From the NCBI GenBank assembly GCA_965653565.1, contig CBFHAI010000005.1, forward strand, positions 1 to 64,000: 64,000 bases of DNA. The letters run 5' to 3'. A program made the position numbers and the translations under genes. This document shows, piece by piece, positions 8,010-17,055 of the stretch. Within the stretch, counting starts at the first letter, position 1. Each line of letters begins with the position of its first letter. Source of the stretch: JALCLA01 sp965653565 (GTDB lineage Bacteria > Pseudomonadota > Gammaproteobacteria > Xanthomonadales > Xanthomonadaceae). The notes beneath the pieces were generated by a model. That model ran no database searches, was not told the DNA's origin, and saw nothing but the letters and a program-made list of their open reading frames with translations.

Positions 8010-11000
8010 TTACCAATACGCGATCAACACCCCAAACGCCTGCTCGACCCGCACCCCATCATCCGTAAAATCATCCACCGCCTTGCCATCCACCGTAACC
8101 CGCTTCGGCCGTACCCGAGTGGGCCAACTGACATGAACCGGCGTACCGGCACGCAATCCATCGCTTAGTTTCACTTCGAGCATCCCGTCGCGCTGCCGCG
8201 CGGAAATCGTGAGATTCCCATATGCCGTCGGCAACTTGTCGATGCTCAGACCCTCGCCCGCAACCCACGACGGCGGCGTGCCGGGCAGCAACCGCAGATG
8301 ATCGTCGGCTTCATACATCAGCATCCCGATGATCGCGCGCACATACTCGGCGCCGATCCAGGTATGCGGCATGTCGCCCAGATAGATCGCGTGCCGCAGA
8401 TCGGAATACACCACTTCGGCGAGCACTTGCCATTCGGCCGGCCGGCGATGGCGCAACAGGTTCGTCAGCAGCTCGTCGGCTTCGCGCGGACGGTTCAGAT
8501 GCACGTAGGTGAGCACGTTGCGCATCTCGTACGGCGTGTAGGCGTATAGCGCATCGGGTTTGTCGCGCGCGCGGACGTCGTCGAGATATTTGGCGAAGGT
8601 TTTCGACAGCGCCTCGGCCGGGAAGATGTCCTGCTGGCCCGCGGGATCGAGTCCGATCGATACGCTGGTGGGATCGCCGTCGCCCAGATCGGCCGATGCC
8701 GGAATCATGTCGTCGCGGCCTTTCCATTTCATCGTTGCGCGAATCGACGCGGCCACCGAACTGCGCAACTGATCGTGTTGCTCGCGCGCCCATTTTGCCG
8801 TTTCGGCGTCGCCCCACTGCTCGGCCAGCCAGGCGCCGTCGTGCCAGCCTTTCAGGCCCCAGTAGTCGTCCCAATAGCTGTGTGTCGGCGTCGAGTAGCC
8901 TTCGTGGCTGATCGATGGCGCCAGGATGCCGTGAAAGCGTTCCGGCGCCGGACGGTCGGCAAGATAGCCGGGCACCATCGTTCGTTCGCGCAGTTCCTGC
9001 AGGAACCGCATCGCGAGGTTCACTTGCGGCGCGAACTCGCGCACCGTTGCCGCACCGCCGTCGAGCCGCGCGATTTCCGCGACGAGGAAAATGAATTGTC
9101 CTTGGCTATCGTGTTCCAGATCGGACCCGAAGCCATCGTTGACGCTGCCGTCGTCGTTGAGGATCGGCGACACCAGCCCGTTCTCGTGCACCGCGTGCTG
9201 CGCATACCAGCGCAGGTAATCGCGCGCCGAACTCGCCATGCCCATGCGCAGCAACGCGGCGGCCGTTGCCGACCCATCGCGGATGAAGGAACGGTTGTAG
9301 TTGCGCGGCCCCGGTTGCATCGCCGGACCCGATTGATTGATCAGCATGTAGGCTGCCTGCGCGCGCAGCATGTTGACCAGCGATTCATCGGGCAGCGAGA
9401 AGCCGATGCGGCCCAGACGCGCGTCCCACTGCTTTTCCACTTCGGCGGCGAGTGTGTCGAAACGGTTTCCCGCGTCGCGCGAGGCGCCGAGCAACTGCGC
9501 GCGATCGATCGCGGGGGACGCCGGTAGCGGACCCTTCTCGGGATCGAGCCGCTGATCGCCAAGCGCGAACGCCAGCACGATGTCTTCGTGTTCGCCAGGC
9601 TCGAGGCTCACATCGAATCGCAGCAGCGCGGCACCGAGGCCCGCCTCGTCCTTTGCAGAAACCGCCTCGGGAACGGTGCCTTGTGCCGCGTGATGCGTCA
9701 CTTCCCCTTCGCCGAAGGCGCCGAAAGCCGCTGCGCCGACCGCGTCGGGCTTCGTCAGCGCATGGAAAAGCACGCGGCCGTTGACGCGCAGCGCCACGTC
9801 TTCGCCGTTGCGTTCGATCGAAATATCCTTGATCCGCGACGGCCCACCGTTCTGCCATGGCGGACTGATCTGCATCGGTCGCGTTGCGAGCGCCAGACTG
9901 CCGGCGATTCTCGCGGAGCTTTTATTCTGCAGCCGATGCCGCAGCAGCGTGACGGGCGCGCCGTCGCGTTCGATCGCAATCGCTTCGCTGACGAGCGTGA
10001 GCCCGGGCGCCGGCGACCACTCGACCGCCGGCATCGGCATCCAGCCATGGCGCAGGCGATGCGTGAGCTTCGCATTGAATGCGGCAGCGGCTTTGCCGTC
10101 GGCGCCACGCCAGATCGGTTGCACCAGCGGTGCGCCCTTGAACGCTTCGAGATTGCCGTATTCGTCGAAAACAGATTTTTGCCGGCCGGCGGGAATGCCG
10201 ACCGCGGTCCAGTAAACCTGTTTGGCATGCAGCGACGAAGGGAACAGTTCCGCATGTTCGCGTGACGCGGCGATCTCATATCGCTTGAAAGGCGTCATCA
10301 CGCGATTGGGCCCGAGCACGCGCAGGCGGGCAATTTTCGGGGCAGCGTCGCCGCCAGATCGCGTGGTCACGCGCAGCGCGCTGGCTGTCGCTGGCGTCGT
10401 CGCGGCCAGATGCGACATCGCGCCGAGGCGGCCGCGATCTTCGCTCAGCAGCTTCCAGCTCCCCGAGCCATCGCGCGCTTCGAGCTTCACCGCAGCCGGC
10501 GCTTGGTTCCAGAAAATCTCCAGTCCGGCCAGTTCGAGCGCGCGCGGAAGGTCGATGCTGAAACCGTCGCGCACCGGCGATTTCGTCGCCGCACTCTGCT
10601 GTCCCGCCCATAAAGAAGATGCATCCCCCGTCGCGTCGAGGCCGGAAATTTTCGGCGCATCATGGCCGGCGATCGGTTCGAACTCAAAAATCGACACGCC
10701 CCAATCGGCTGTTCGCGACGGTGCGGCGATACGCAAATAACGTGCTTTGACGATTGGGAAGAAGTCGTACTCGACACTGCCCAGGCCGTCCTTGGTTTCG
10801 AACGCCGTACGCCACTGTTTGCCGTCGCTCGAATACTGCAGCGAGTACGCCCGCGCGTAGCCCGTATCCCAGCGCAGCATCACGCCGCCGACCGATGCCG
10901 GCCGGCCGAGATCGACCTGATACCAGTGCCCCGGGGAGAAGCCGCCGCCCCATCGTGTCTTCGGATCGCCGTCGATGCCGAGCGGCGACGCCATCGCCGG

Positions 11001-11150
11001 CGTTTCCGCCGAAGAACTGCTGGCTCGCCATTCCGAGCGCGGCGGCAGCGAGTCATCGCCTGCGAGCGTTGGCGGTGCGATGGCACCGAGCAGCGACGCG
11101 AGCACGAAACCGCGCCAACCTTTTACTGCCGCGCTGCCGGGAAATCTCAT
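8010..11150 (-). CDS. Secreted glycosidase with N-terminal discoidin (F5/8 type C) modules
   Basis: Large secreted protein, about 1046 residues from the start giving MRFPGSAAVKGW; an ATG two codons earlier is equally possible. A hydrophobic signal sequence ends near APPTLAG. A discoidin-like sugar-binding module follows (motifs DGDPKTRWGG, WYQVDLGRP, YLRIAAPS), then a second, weaker beta-sandwich. The C-terminal half is helical, with NRSFIRDGSATAAALLRMG and HSYWDDYWGLKGW. It looks like an (alpha/alpha)6-barrel glycosidase, but I cannot assign a GH family. It is the last gene of the leftward sugar locus, so it probably acts on oligosaccharides of the same glucan as the GH144-type enzyme. Confidence 0.8.
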   Translation of the reverse strand: MRFPGSAAVKGWRGFVLASLLGAIAPPTLAGDDSLPPRSEWRASSSSAETPAMASPLGIDGDPKTRWGGGFSPGHWYQVDLGRPASVGGVMLRWDTGYARAYSLQYSSDGKQWRTAFETKDGLGSVEYDFFPIVKARYLRIAAPSRTADWGVSIFEFEPIAGHDAPKISGLDATGDASSLWAGQQSAATKSPVRDGFSIDLPRALELAGLEIFWNQAPAAVKLEARDGSGSWKLLSEDRGRLGAMSHLAATTPATASALRVTTRSGGDAAPKIARLRVLGPNRVMTPFKRYEIAASREHAELFPSSLHAKQVYWTAVGIPAGRQKSVFDEYGNLEAFKGAPLVQPIWRGADGKAAAAFNAKLTHRLRHGWMPMPAVEWSPAPGLTLVSEAIAIERDGAPVTLLRHRLQNKSSARIAGSLALATRPMQISPPWQNGGPSRIKDISIERNGEDVALRVNGRVLFHALTKPDAVGAAAFGAFGEGEVTHHAAQGTVPEAVSAKDEAGLGAALLRFDVSLEPGEHEDIVLAFALGDQRLDPEKGPLPASPAIDRAQLLGASRDAGNRFDTLAAEVEKQWDARLGRIGFSLPDESLVNMLRAQAAYMLINQSGPAMQPGPRNYNRSFIRDGSATAAALLRMGMASSARDYLRWYAQHAVHENGLVSPILNDDGSVNDGFGSDLEHDSQGQFIFLVAEIARLDGGAATVREFAPQVNLAMRFLQELRERTMVPGYLADRPAPERFHGILAPSISHEGYSTPTHSYWDDYWGLKGWHDGAWLAEQWGDAETAKWAREQHDQLRSSVAASIRATMKWKGRDDMIPASADLGDGDPTSVSIGLDPAGQQDIFPAEALSKTFAKYLDDVRARDKPDALYAYTPYEMRNVLTYVHLNRPREADELLTNLLRHRRPAEWQVLAEVVYSDLRHAIYLGDMPHTWIGAEYVRAIIGMLMYEADDHLRLLPGTPPSWVAGEGLSIDKLPTAYGNLTISARQRDGMLEVKLSDGLRAGTPVHVSWPTRVRPKRVTVDGKAVDDFTDDGVRVEQAFGVLIAYW

Positions 11151-11216
11151 GGCCATGATGTACTCCGCGAAAGACAACCGGATCCCGACGCCGATCGATA
11201 CGTCGCTGAGCGCGAC

Positions 11217-11228
11217 GTAATCGTTTAC
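11217..11228. promoter_or_regulatory. LacI-type operator candidate upstream of the discoidin glycosidase
   Basis: GTAATCGTTTAC is a 12-bp near-palindrome about 65 bp upstream of the glycosidase start. Its right half matches the site in front of the locus's own LacI-family gene. This fits the GTAAACGTTTAC core typical of LacI/GalR operators. Binding by the local regulator is inferred. Confidence 0.45.
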
Positions 11229-11315
11229 ATCGGAACCGAGACCGAGATCACTCATTTAACGATTCTGCGAAAGTTGGATCGGCGGATTCCGAAGAACCCA
11301 TCGACCGGTACGATC

Positions 11316-12413
11316 TCAACCGAGACGTTCGCCACTCTGCGCGTCGAACAGATGCACGTCGGACGCCGAAAACCCTACCTTGCAAACCTCACCGATCGCC
11401 GGCAGCGGCGCCGGTGGAACGCGCGCCGTCAGCAATTCGTCGCCGACGCGCAGTCCGAGGAAAGCTTCATTGCCCACCGGTTCGACCGTTTCGATCACGG
11501 CCTGGAAACGTCCGTCGCCCGCGGGCGACCCGCCAAGCCGCAGACGCTCTGGCCGCAAGCCGAGAACGACCTCGTGGCCGGCCTTGGCGAGCGCGAACGA
11601 CGGCAACGCCTCGGCCGACAATTCGATGCGCGAGATACCGACCTGGAAGGCGGCGATGTCTCCCTCGGGCAGCAGCCGGCCGCGCAACAGGTTCATCGCC
11701 GGGCTGCCGAGAAAACCGGCCACGAACACGTTGGCCGGCCGCTCGTACAGCGCCATCGGTGTGTCGATCTGCTGGATGTCGCCGTCTTTCAGCACGACGA
11801 TGCGATGGCCGAGCGTCATCGCTTCGATCTGATCGTGCGTCACGTACACCATCGTCGCGCCGAGGCGGCGGTGCAGCCGTGCGATCTCGCCGCGCATACT
11901 CAGGCGCAGCCCGGCATCCAGGTTCGACAACGGTTCGTCGAGCAGAAATACCTTCGGATTGCGGATCAGCGCGCGACCGAGCGCGACACGCTGGCGCTGG
12001 CCGCCCGACAACTGGCGCGGCAGCCGGTCGAGCATCGATTCCAGGCCGAGCACGCGCGCCGATTCCATCACGCGCTGTTCGATTTCGGCTTTCGGCGTGT
12101 CACGCAACTTCATGCCGAACGCCAGATTGTCGCGCACCGTCATATGCGGGTACAGCGCGTAACTCTGGAACACCATCGCGATGTCGCGCTGCTTCGGTTC
12201 CAGGTCGTTGACGCGTACCTCGTCGATCCGCATCTCGCCGCTGCTGATCGATTCGAGCCCCGCGATCAGCCGCAGCAAGGTCGACTTGCCGCAACCCGAC
12301 GGTCCGACCAGCACCAGCAGTTCGCCGTCGCGCACCTCGAACGTGGCATCGCGCACGGCGATGTGTCCGTTGTCGTAGCGCTTGTGCACATGTTCGAGGC
12401 TGACGATGGCCAT
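11316..12413 (-). CDS. Sugar ABC transporter ATP-binding protein (MalK/UgpC type)
   Basis: ATPase that energises the sugar importer encoded just upstream. The 365-residue product starts MAIVSLEHVHKRY. It shows Walker A GPSGCGKST (37-45), the signature LSGGQRQRVALGRAL, Walker B VFLLDEPLSNLD and the switch His in THDQ. The C-terminal third is the regulatory OB-fold (TOBE) extension found in MalK, UgpC and MsmK proteins, which contact the permeases MalF/MalG. It follows the second permease gene by 38 bp. Unlike in many Gram-negatives, the ATPase gene lies within the substrate-specific locus. Confidence 0.93.
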   Translation of the reverse strand: MAIVSLEHVHKRYDNGHIAVRDATFEVRDGELLVLVGPSGCGKSTLLRLIAGLESISSGEMRIDEVRVNDLEPKQRDIAMVFQSYALYPHMTVRDNLAFGMKLRDTPKAEIEQRVMESARVLGLESMLDRLPRQLSGGQRQRVALGRALIRNPKVFLLDEPLSNLDAGLRLSMRGEIARLHRRLGATMVYVTHDQIEAMTLGHRIVVLKDGDIQQIDTPMALYERPANVFVAGFLGSPAMNLLRGRLLPEGDIAAFQVGISRIELSAEALPSFALAKAGHEVVLGLRPERLRLGGSPAGDGRFQAVIETVEPVGNEAFLGLRVGDELLTARVPPAPLPAIGEVCKVGFSASDVHLFDAQSGERLG

Positions 12414-12451
12414 CTTGCGTTTCGACGATCCTTGAATGGGAGAGACGCGCG

Positions 12452-13288
12452 TCAGCCCTTGACGCTGCCGAGCAACAAGCCTTGCAGGTAATAGCGTTGC
12501 AGCGCGAGGAACAACAGCAGCACCGGCAGGACCGTCAGCACCGAGCCGGCCATCATCATTTCGTTGTCCTGCACGTGCTCGCGCGAAAGATTCGATAGCG
12601 CCACCGGCAAGGTATGCAGATCGCTGTCGTTGAGCACGATCAGCGGCCACATGAAATCGTTCCAGCTGGTGAGGAAGGCGAAGGTCGCCAAGGTCACGAG
12701 GATCGGCTTCATCAGAGGCAGGATGATCTGCGTGAAGATGCGCGCTTCCGAGGCGCCGTCCATGCGCGCGGCTTCGATCAGTTCGTCGGGGATGCCGCGC
12801 GCGTACTGGCGCACGAGGAAGATGCCGAACACGTTCGCCATCGCCGGCAGCACCACGCCGGACATCGTGTTCACCAGCCCCATTTCGCGCAGCATCAGGA
12901 ACAGCGGCATCATCGCGATCTGCGCCGGTACCACCAGCACGCCGAGCAGGTAACGGAACAGGCGCTCGCGGCCGCGGAAATGCAGCTTGGCAAACGCGTA
13001 GCCGGCCATCGTGTTGAACAGCGTCGAGACCAAGGTGATGGCGGTTGCCAGCAGCAGGCTGTTGAACAGATAGCGGCCGATGCCGATGCGTTCGAACAAT
13101 TCGCCGTAGTTGGCCAGCGTGGGCGCGCTCGGCAACAAGGGCGGCGGCAACGCACTCGCCTCGCCGGCCGGCATCAGCGAGACCGACAACATCCACAGCA
13201 GCGGTCCGATGCTTACCAGGGCCAGCACGAACAACGCGCCGTTCACGGCCAGCGTGCGTCCCCAGCTTTGCATGCCGGGCGCGTTCAC
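12452..13288 (-). CDS. Sugar ABC transporter permease, MalG type
   Basis: Inner-membrane permease subunit of the importer. Six hydrophobic segments and the conserved cytoplasmic EAA loop (ELIEAARMDGASEARIF) mark the MalG-like carbohydrate family. I favour a GTG start because the GTG overlaps the TGA stop of the previous permease by 4 bp, a classic coupling arrangement. An ATG five codons later would give 273 instead of 278 residues. It forms the membrane channel with the adjacent MalF-type protein. Confidence 0.92.
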   Translation of the reverse strand: MNAPGMQSWGRTLAVNGALFVLALVSIGPLLWMLSVSLMPAGEASALPPPLLPSAPTLANYGELFERIGIGRYLFNSLLLATAITLVSTLFNTMAGYAFAKLHFRGRERLFRYLLGVLVVPAQIAMMPLFLMLREMGLVNTMSGVVLPAMANVFGIFLVRQYARGIPDELIEAARMDGASEARIFTQIILPLMKPILVTLATFAFLTSWNDFMWPLIVLNDSDLHTLPVALSNLSREHVQDNEMMMAGSVLTVLPVLLLFLALQRYYLQGLLLGSVKG

Positions 13289-14163
13289 AGCGCCCCGCTC
13301 CGCCGGCCCAGACGCACCAGGAGGAAAGTCGCGGCCAGCATCATCAGGAACAGCAGGAACGCGACGGCCGATGCCAGCCCGAGATTCCACCATTTGAAGC
13401 CGTCGTCGAACATCAGGTACAGCACGCTCAGTGTGCTTTGCAGCGGGCCGCCTTCGGTGATCACATAGGGCTCCGCGAACAACTGAAAATAGCCTGCTAC
13501 GGTGAGTATCGTCACCATCAGCAGGATCGGCATCAGCGAAGGCAAGGTGATGTGGCGCAATTGCTGCCAGCGGCTGGCGCCGTCGAGCCGCGCGGCTTCG
13601 TAGAGATCCTGCGGGATCGCCTGCAGGCCGGCGAGCAGGATGATCATGTTGTAGCCGAAGTTCTTCCAGATCGCGAACGCGATGATGGTCGGCATCGCCA
13701 ATTGCGGATCGCCGAGCCAATCGATCGGCGCGATGCCGAGCAGATCGAGGCCGCCGTTGATCAGGCCGTAGCGCGTGTGGAACAGATAGCGCCAGATCAC
13801 CGCGACGGCGACCACCGTGGTCACCACCGGCGCGAACAATGCAGTGCGGAAGAACGCGACGAATCGCGTTGCGCTCGAATTGAGCAACAAGGCCGCGCCG
13901 AGCGACACCAGCAACGACAGCGGCACGCCGACCAGCACGAAGTACATCGTGTTGCCGAGCGCCTGCCAGAAAATCGGCCGCTGCAGCAGCTCGATGTAGT
14001 TGCCCAAAGCGATCCAGCGCAGATTGGAAATATCGGCCAGCGCGTACAGATCGAAATCGGTGAGGCTCAGCGCCAGCGACGCCAGCGCCGGCAGCACGAA
14101 GAACACGCCAATCACCAGCAGGGCGGGCGCGGCGAACAGCCAGCCGGCGCGCGCGACCTTCAT
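13285..14163 (-). CDS. Sugar ABC transporter permease, MalF type
   Basis: Inner-membrane permease of 292 residues with six predicted membrane segments and the EAA loop (DLYEAARLDGASRWQQL). It lacks the long periplasmic loop of enteric MalF, as in most other carbohydrate ABC systems. The start overlaps the binding-protein stop by 4 bp (ATGA), and its own stop overlaps the next permease start, so all three are translationally coupled. Confidence 0.93.
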   Translation of the reverse strand: MKVARAGWLFAAPALLVIGVFFVLPALASLALSLTDFDLYALADISNLRWIALGNYIELLQRPIFWQALGNTMYFVLVGVPLSLLVSLGAALLLNSSATRFVAFFRTALFAPVVTTVVAVAVIWRYLFHTRYGLINGGLDLLGIAPIDWLGDPQLAMPTIIAFAIWKNFGYNMIILLAGLQAIPQDLYEAARLDGASRWQQLRHITLPSLMPILLMVTILTVAGYFQLFAEPYVITEGGPLQSTLSVLYLMFDDGFKWWNLGLASAVAFLLFLMMLAATFLLVRLGRRSGAL

Positions 14164-15473
14164 CGCGCCGCCTCGCCGGTGTCGAGATTCGCATCCGGGT
14201 GGCGATCGAGCATCCAGCGGCGCTTTTCCAGGATGCGATCGGCACGCGCATCGAGTTCTTCGGCAGCGCCCGCGACATCGATTTCGCCATGTGCGAGGCG
14301 CTCACCGACCACTTTGAGCTGGTCGGCGATCTGCTCCCACTCGGGAATTTTCGGCGTGGGCTTGGCGATCTCGAGTTGCTCACGGAACGCGCGCGCATAC
14401 GGATCGTCGGCAAGCGACGAACCTTCCCAGCTGCTGCGCCGCGGCGGCATGTCGCCGATCAGAGCGTGGAATTTGCGCTGCACATCGGGCTCGCTCAGGT
14501 ATTCGACCAACGTCCACGCGGCATCGGCATCGCGCGCGTTGCGGGCGATCACCAGGCTCGATCCGCCGGCGCTCGATGCGCCCGGCCCGGTCGGTCCCGG
14601 CATCGGCGCCGTCATCCAGGCCGACTGCAGTTCGGGCGGCAGACGTTTCTTGAATTCGGCGATATTCCACGGGCCGGAGATGTAGAACGCGTAGACGCCG
14701 CGGCCGAATTCGTTCCAGACATTCGACACCTGCGCATCGGTGATGGCCGGGGCGAATTTGCGCTGGAACATCGTGTTGTAGAACGACAATGTTTCGCGGA
14801 ATGCATCGGTGCGAAAGTTGCCGTAGCGCATTCCGTCGCGCAGCAGCGGCTCGTCGTGCTGCAATGCCAGCACCAGCAGCGGCTCGAATTCGTTGAGCGG
14901 CATCAGCACGGCGAAATCTTCCGGCCCGCCGCGTTGCTTGATCGCCGCCTGCTGTCGCAGCCACTCGTCCCAGGTACGCGGCGGTGCGTCGAAGCCGGCG
15001 CGCGACAGCAAGTCGCGGCGGTAGAAAAGCAAGCGCGTGTCGACATACCAGGGCACGCCATAAAGCGTGCCCTGGATGACGTTGGTATCCCAGATGCCGG
15101 CAAAATAATCGCCCTGGTCGACCGTTTTTGAGCTCCTGACGCGATCATCGAGCGGCATCAACGCGTCGAGCGAAACCAGCTCGGGCACCCACGTGTTGCC
15201 CAGTTGCAACAGATCCGGCAGCGAATCGGACGCGAACGCCGTCAGCAACTTCGCGTGCGCGCCTTTCCACGGCAGCATCTGCAGGCGCACGCGGATGTCG
15301 GGATGTCGCCGTTCGAACTCGGGCAGAAGTATCGCCACCGATTCGGCTTCGCGACCCATCGCCCAGAACGTGATGACGCGTCCGTCGTCGCGCTGCTCGC
15401 GGCATGCTGCGAGCAACAGGCAGCCCAGCGCGAGCGCGCCGAACGCGGCCAGCCGGAGCGCGCGGTTGCGCAT
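14160..15473 (-). CDS. Sugar-binding lipoprotein of the ABC importer
   Basis: Extracytoplasmic solute-binding protein, family 1, of 437 residues. The N-terminus has a lipobox L21-A-A-C24, so the mature protein is lipid-anchored in the periplasm rather than free as in E. coli MalE. The motifs ITFWAMG, LLPEFERRHPDI and the VPWYVDTRLLFYRRDLL segment are typical of the family. Its start shares one base with the stop of the upstream glucanase gene. The ligand is probably an oligosaccharide released by that enzyme; this is inferred from gene order only. Confidence 0.92.
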   Translation of the reverse strand: MRNRALRLAAFGALALGCLLLAACREQRDDGRVITFWAMGREAESVAILLPEFERRHPDIRVRLQMLPWKGAHAKLLTAFASDSLPDLLQLGNTWVPELVSLDALMPLDDRVRSSKTVDQGDYFAGIWDTNVIQGTLYGVPWYVDTRLLFYRRDLLSRAGFDAPPRTWDEWLRQQAAIKQRGGPEDFAVLMPLNEFEPLLVLALQHDEPLLRDGMRYGNFRTDAFRETLSFYNTMFQRKFAPAITDAQVSNVWNEFGRGVYAFYISGPWNIAEFKKRLPPELQSAWMTAPMPGPTGPGASSAGGSSLVIARNARDADAAWTLVEYLSEPDVQRKFHALIGDMPPRRSSWEGSSLADDPYARAFREQLEIAKPTPKIPEWEQIADQLKVVGERLAHGEIDVAGAAEELDARADRILEKRRWMLDRHPDANLDTGEAAR

Positions 15474-17008
15474 CAGTTCGGAGCTTCCTCTTTCGCGACG
15501 GGCGCCGCTTCATCGAGCCAGCCGCCGGTGAAACCGGCGCGGCGCAGGCCTTCGACGATATGCGGATTGCGCTTCATCACGTTCCAGACGAAGCCGTCGC
15601 GGTGATTGGCGATCATCGTCAGGATCGGGCCCTGATCGATCGCCAGATAATCGCCGCCGACCCAGCCCTTGCCCGGGATCACGCGGCCGTTCCACAAATC
15701 GGGCACGTCCCAGGTGAAGCTCGGATTGAAGGCATCGACGAAACCGTAGCTGCCGTAAATGTGGTCGCCGAACTTCGCGTGCATGGCCTGGGTTGCCGGG
15801 ATCACGATTTCGGGCGCAAAAGGCAACGAAGAAATCGCGGCCGTCGGCGCCAGCGTGCCGTCGTCGTAGCCGTCGGTGAGGCCGACGCCGCGGGCGGAAT
15901 AGCCGCGGAATTCGCGGGTTTCGCCATTGAATTCGGCCGCGTATGGCTGCGGACCGTCTGATGCGGTCAGGCCCCACACGTCCGCGCCGTACTCTTTCCA
16001 GCCCATCGGATTCTGGATCGCATAGGCACGGTGCGCGAGCGTGGCGCGCCGGCTGTTCTCGAAATAATCGATGCCGCGTTCTCGCATGTAGGCATCCTGG
16101 ATGCCGCGGAAATCGATCCAGACCTGGCTGTATTGATGTCCGAACAAGGGACCGAAGGCGAGATATTGCTGGCCCTGATATTCGCCCCAGGAACGATCGT
16201 AGGTCTTCGTCCATTCCTGCCATGCGGCCGGCGGAATCGGATGCGTCGGCGACGCCAGCGCCAGCACGTAGAGGAACATCGCCTCGTTGTAGCCGACCCA
16301 ATCGCCGGGAATGAAGCCGTCGTGTTCGGTCTTGTCCGGATACCAGCCCATGCTGACCAGCGGCGGGCGAATCTGCAGATAGTCCCAGTCGACGTTGCGA
16401 TAAAGCTGCTCGGCGATCTCGCGGATTTCGCGTTCGGCGGCATCGTCGCGATCGTAGTAGCTCTGCGCGAACAGCACGCCCATCATCAGCAGCGAGGTAT
16501 CGACACTGGAAAGCTCGACCCACGAATCGAATCGCGTGGCGTTTTCCATGTCGAGAAAATGATAGAAAAAGCCGCGGTGGCCGCCGCGGCCGGTCGGTTC
16601 CGGGCCGCTGCTGATGTCGCGGAAAGTCTTGAGCGTGACGAGCGTGCGTTCGACGGCCTGGCTGCGATTGATCCAGCCGTTTTCGACGCCGATCGGATAC
16701 GCCGTCAGCGCGAAACCGACGCCCGCGATGCTGGCGAACGGCCGCGATGGATAGCGATCGGGCGTGAGTCCGTTCTTCTGGTTCGTGGATTCCCAGAAAA
16801 ACAGGAACGTGCGCTTTTCGATATCGTCGAATAGCGGCGGCAAGCTGTTTGGATCGGCGGTCGATTGTGGCGCCGGCTGTGCAGCCGCGACCGGCGCCGG
16901 CGCGGCAGCGGGGTCCTGCTTCGCTGCATCGCAGCCGCCCAACAAAATCAGGGCGCCGAACAACATCGATGTGGCCAGGCTTCGCGGCTGCAACATCCGA
17001 TTCGTCAT
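15473..17008 (-). CDS. GH144-type endo-beta-1,2-glucanase lipoprotein
   Basis: Predicted to cut beta-1,2-glucan (sophoro-polysaccharide) into oligosaccharides. The 511-residue protein starts MTNRMLQPRS after a good AGGAAA ribosome site and has a lipobox L23-G-G-C26, then a Pro/Ala linker. The body matches the putative glucoamylase domain that includes GH144. Landmarks are KRTFLFFWESTNQKNGL, FASIAGVGFALTAYPIG, GFFYHFLD, ELSSVDTSLLMMGVLFAQ and GWVGGDYLAIDQGPI, and the fold is expected to be an (alpha/alpha)6 barrel. Sister families with the same domain act on cyclic or reducing-end beta-1,2 linkages, so exact specificity is uncertain. It is followed directly by the ABC importer genes. Confidence 0.85.
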   Translation of the reverse strand: MTNRMLQPRSLATSMLFGALILLGGCDAAKQDPAAAPAPVAAAQPAPQSTADPNSLPPLFDDIEKRTFLFFWESTNQKNGLTPDRYPSRPFASIAGVGFALTAYPIGVENGWINRSQAVERTLVTLKTFRDISSGPEPTGRGGHRGFFYHFLDMENATRFDSWVELSSVDTSLLMMGVLFAQSYYDRDDAAEREIREIAEQLYRNVDWDYLQIRPPLVSMGWYPDKTEHDGFIPGDWVGYNEAMFLYVLALASPTHPIPPAAWQEWTKTYDRSWGEYQGQQYLAFGPLFGHQYSQVWIDFRGIQDAYMRERGIDYFENSRRATLAHRAYAIQNPMGWKEYGADVWGLTASDGPQPYAAEFNGETREFRGYSARGVGLTDGYDDGTLAPTAAISSLPFAPEIVIPATQAMHAKFGDHIYGSYGFVDAFNPSFTWDVPDLWNGRVIPGKGWVGGDYLAIDQGPILTMIANHRDGFVWNVMKRNPHIVEGLRRAGFTGGWLDEAAPVAKEEAPN

Positions 17009-17055
17009 GTCATTTCCTGCAGGCATTCGAAGTCTTCCCTGGGCTGAAACCGCGG

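Noticed and set aside
11151..11255. Extended start of the discoidin glycosidase, 35 codons earlier
   Set aside because: It would precede the signal peptide with a non-hydrophobic stretch and run over the operator-like site.
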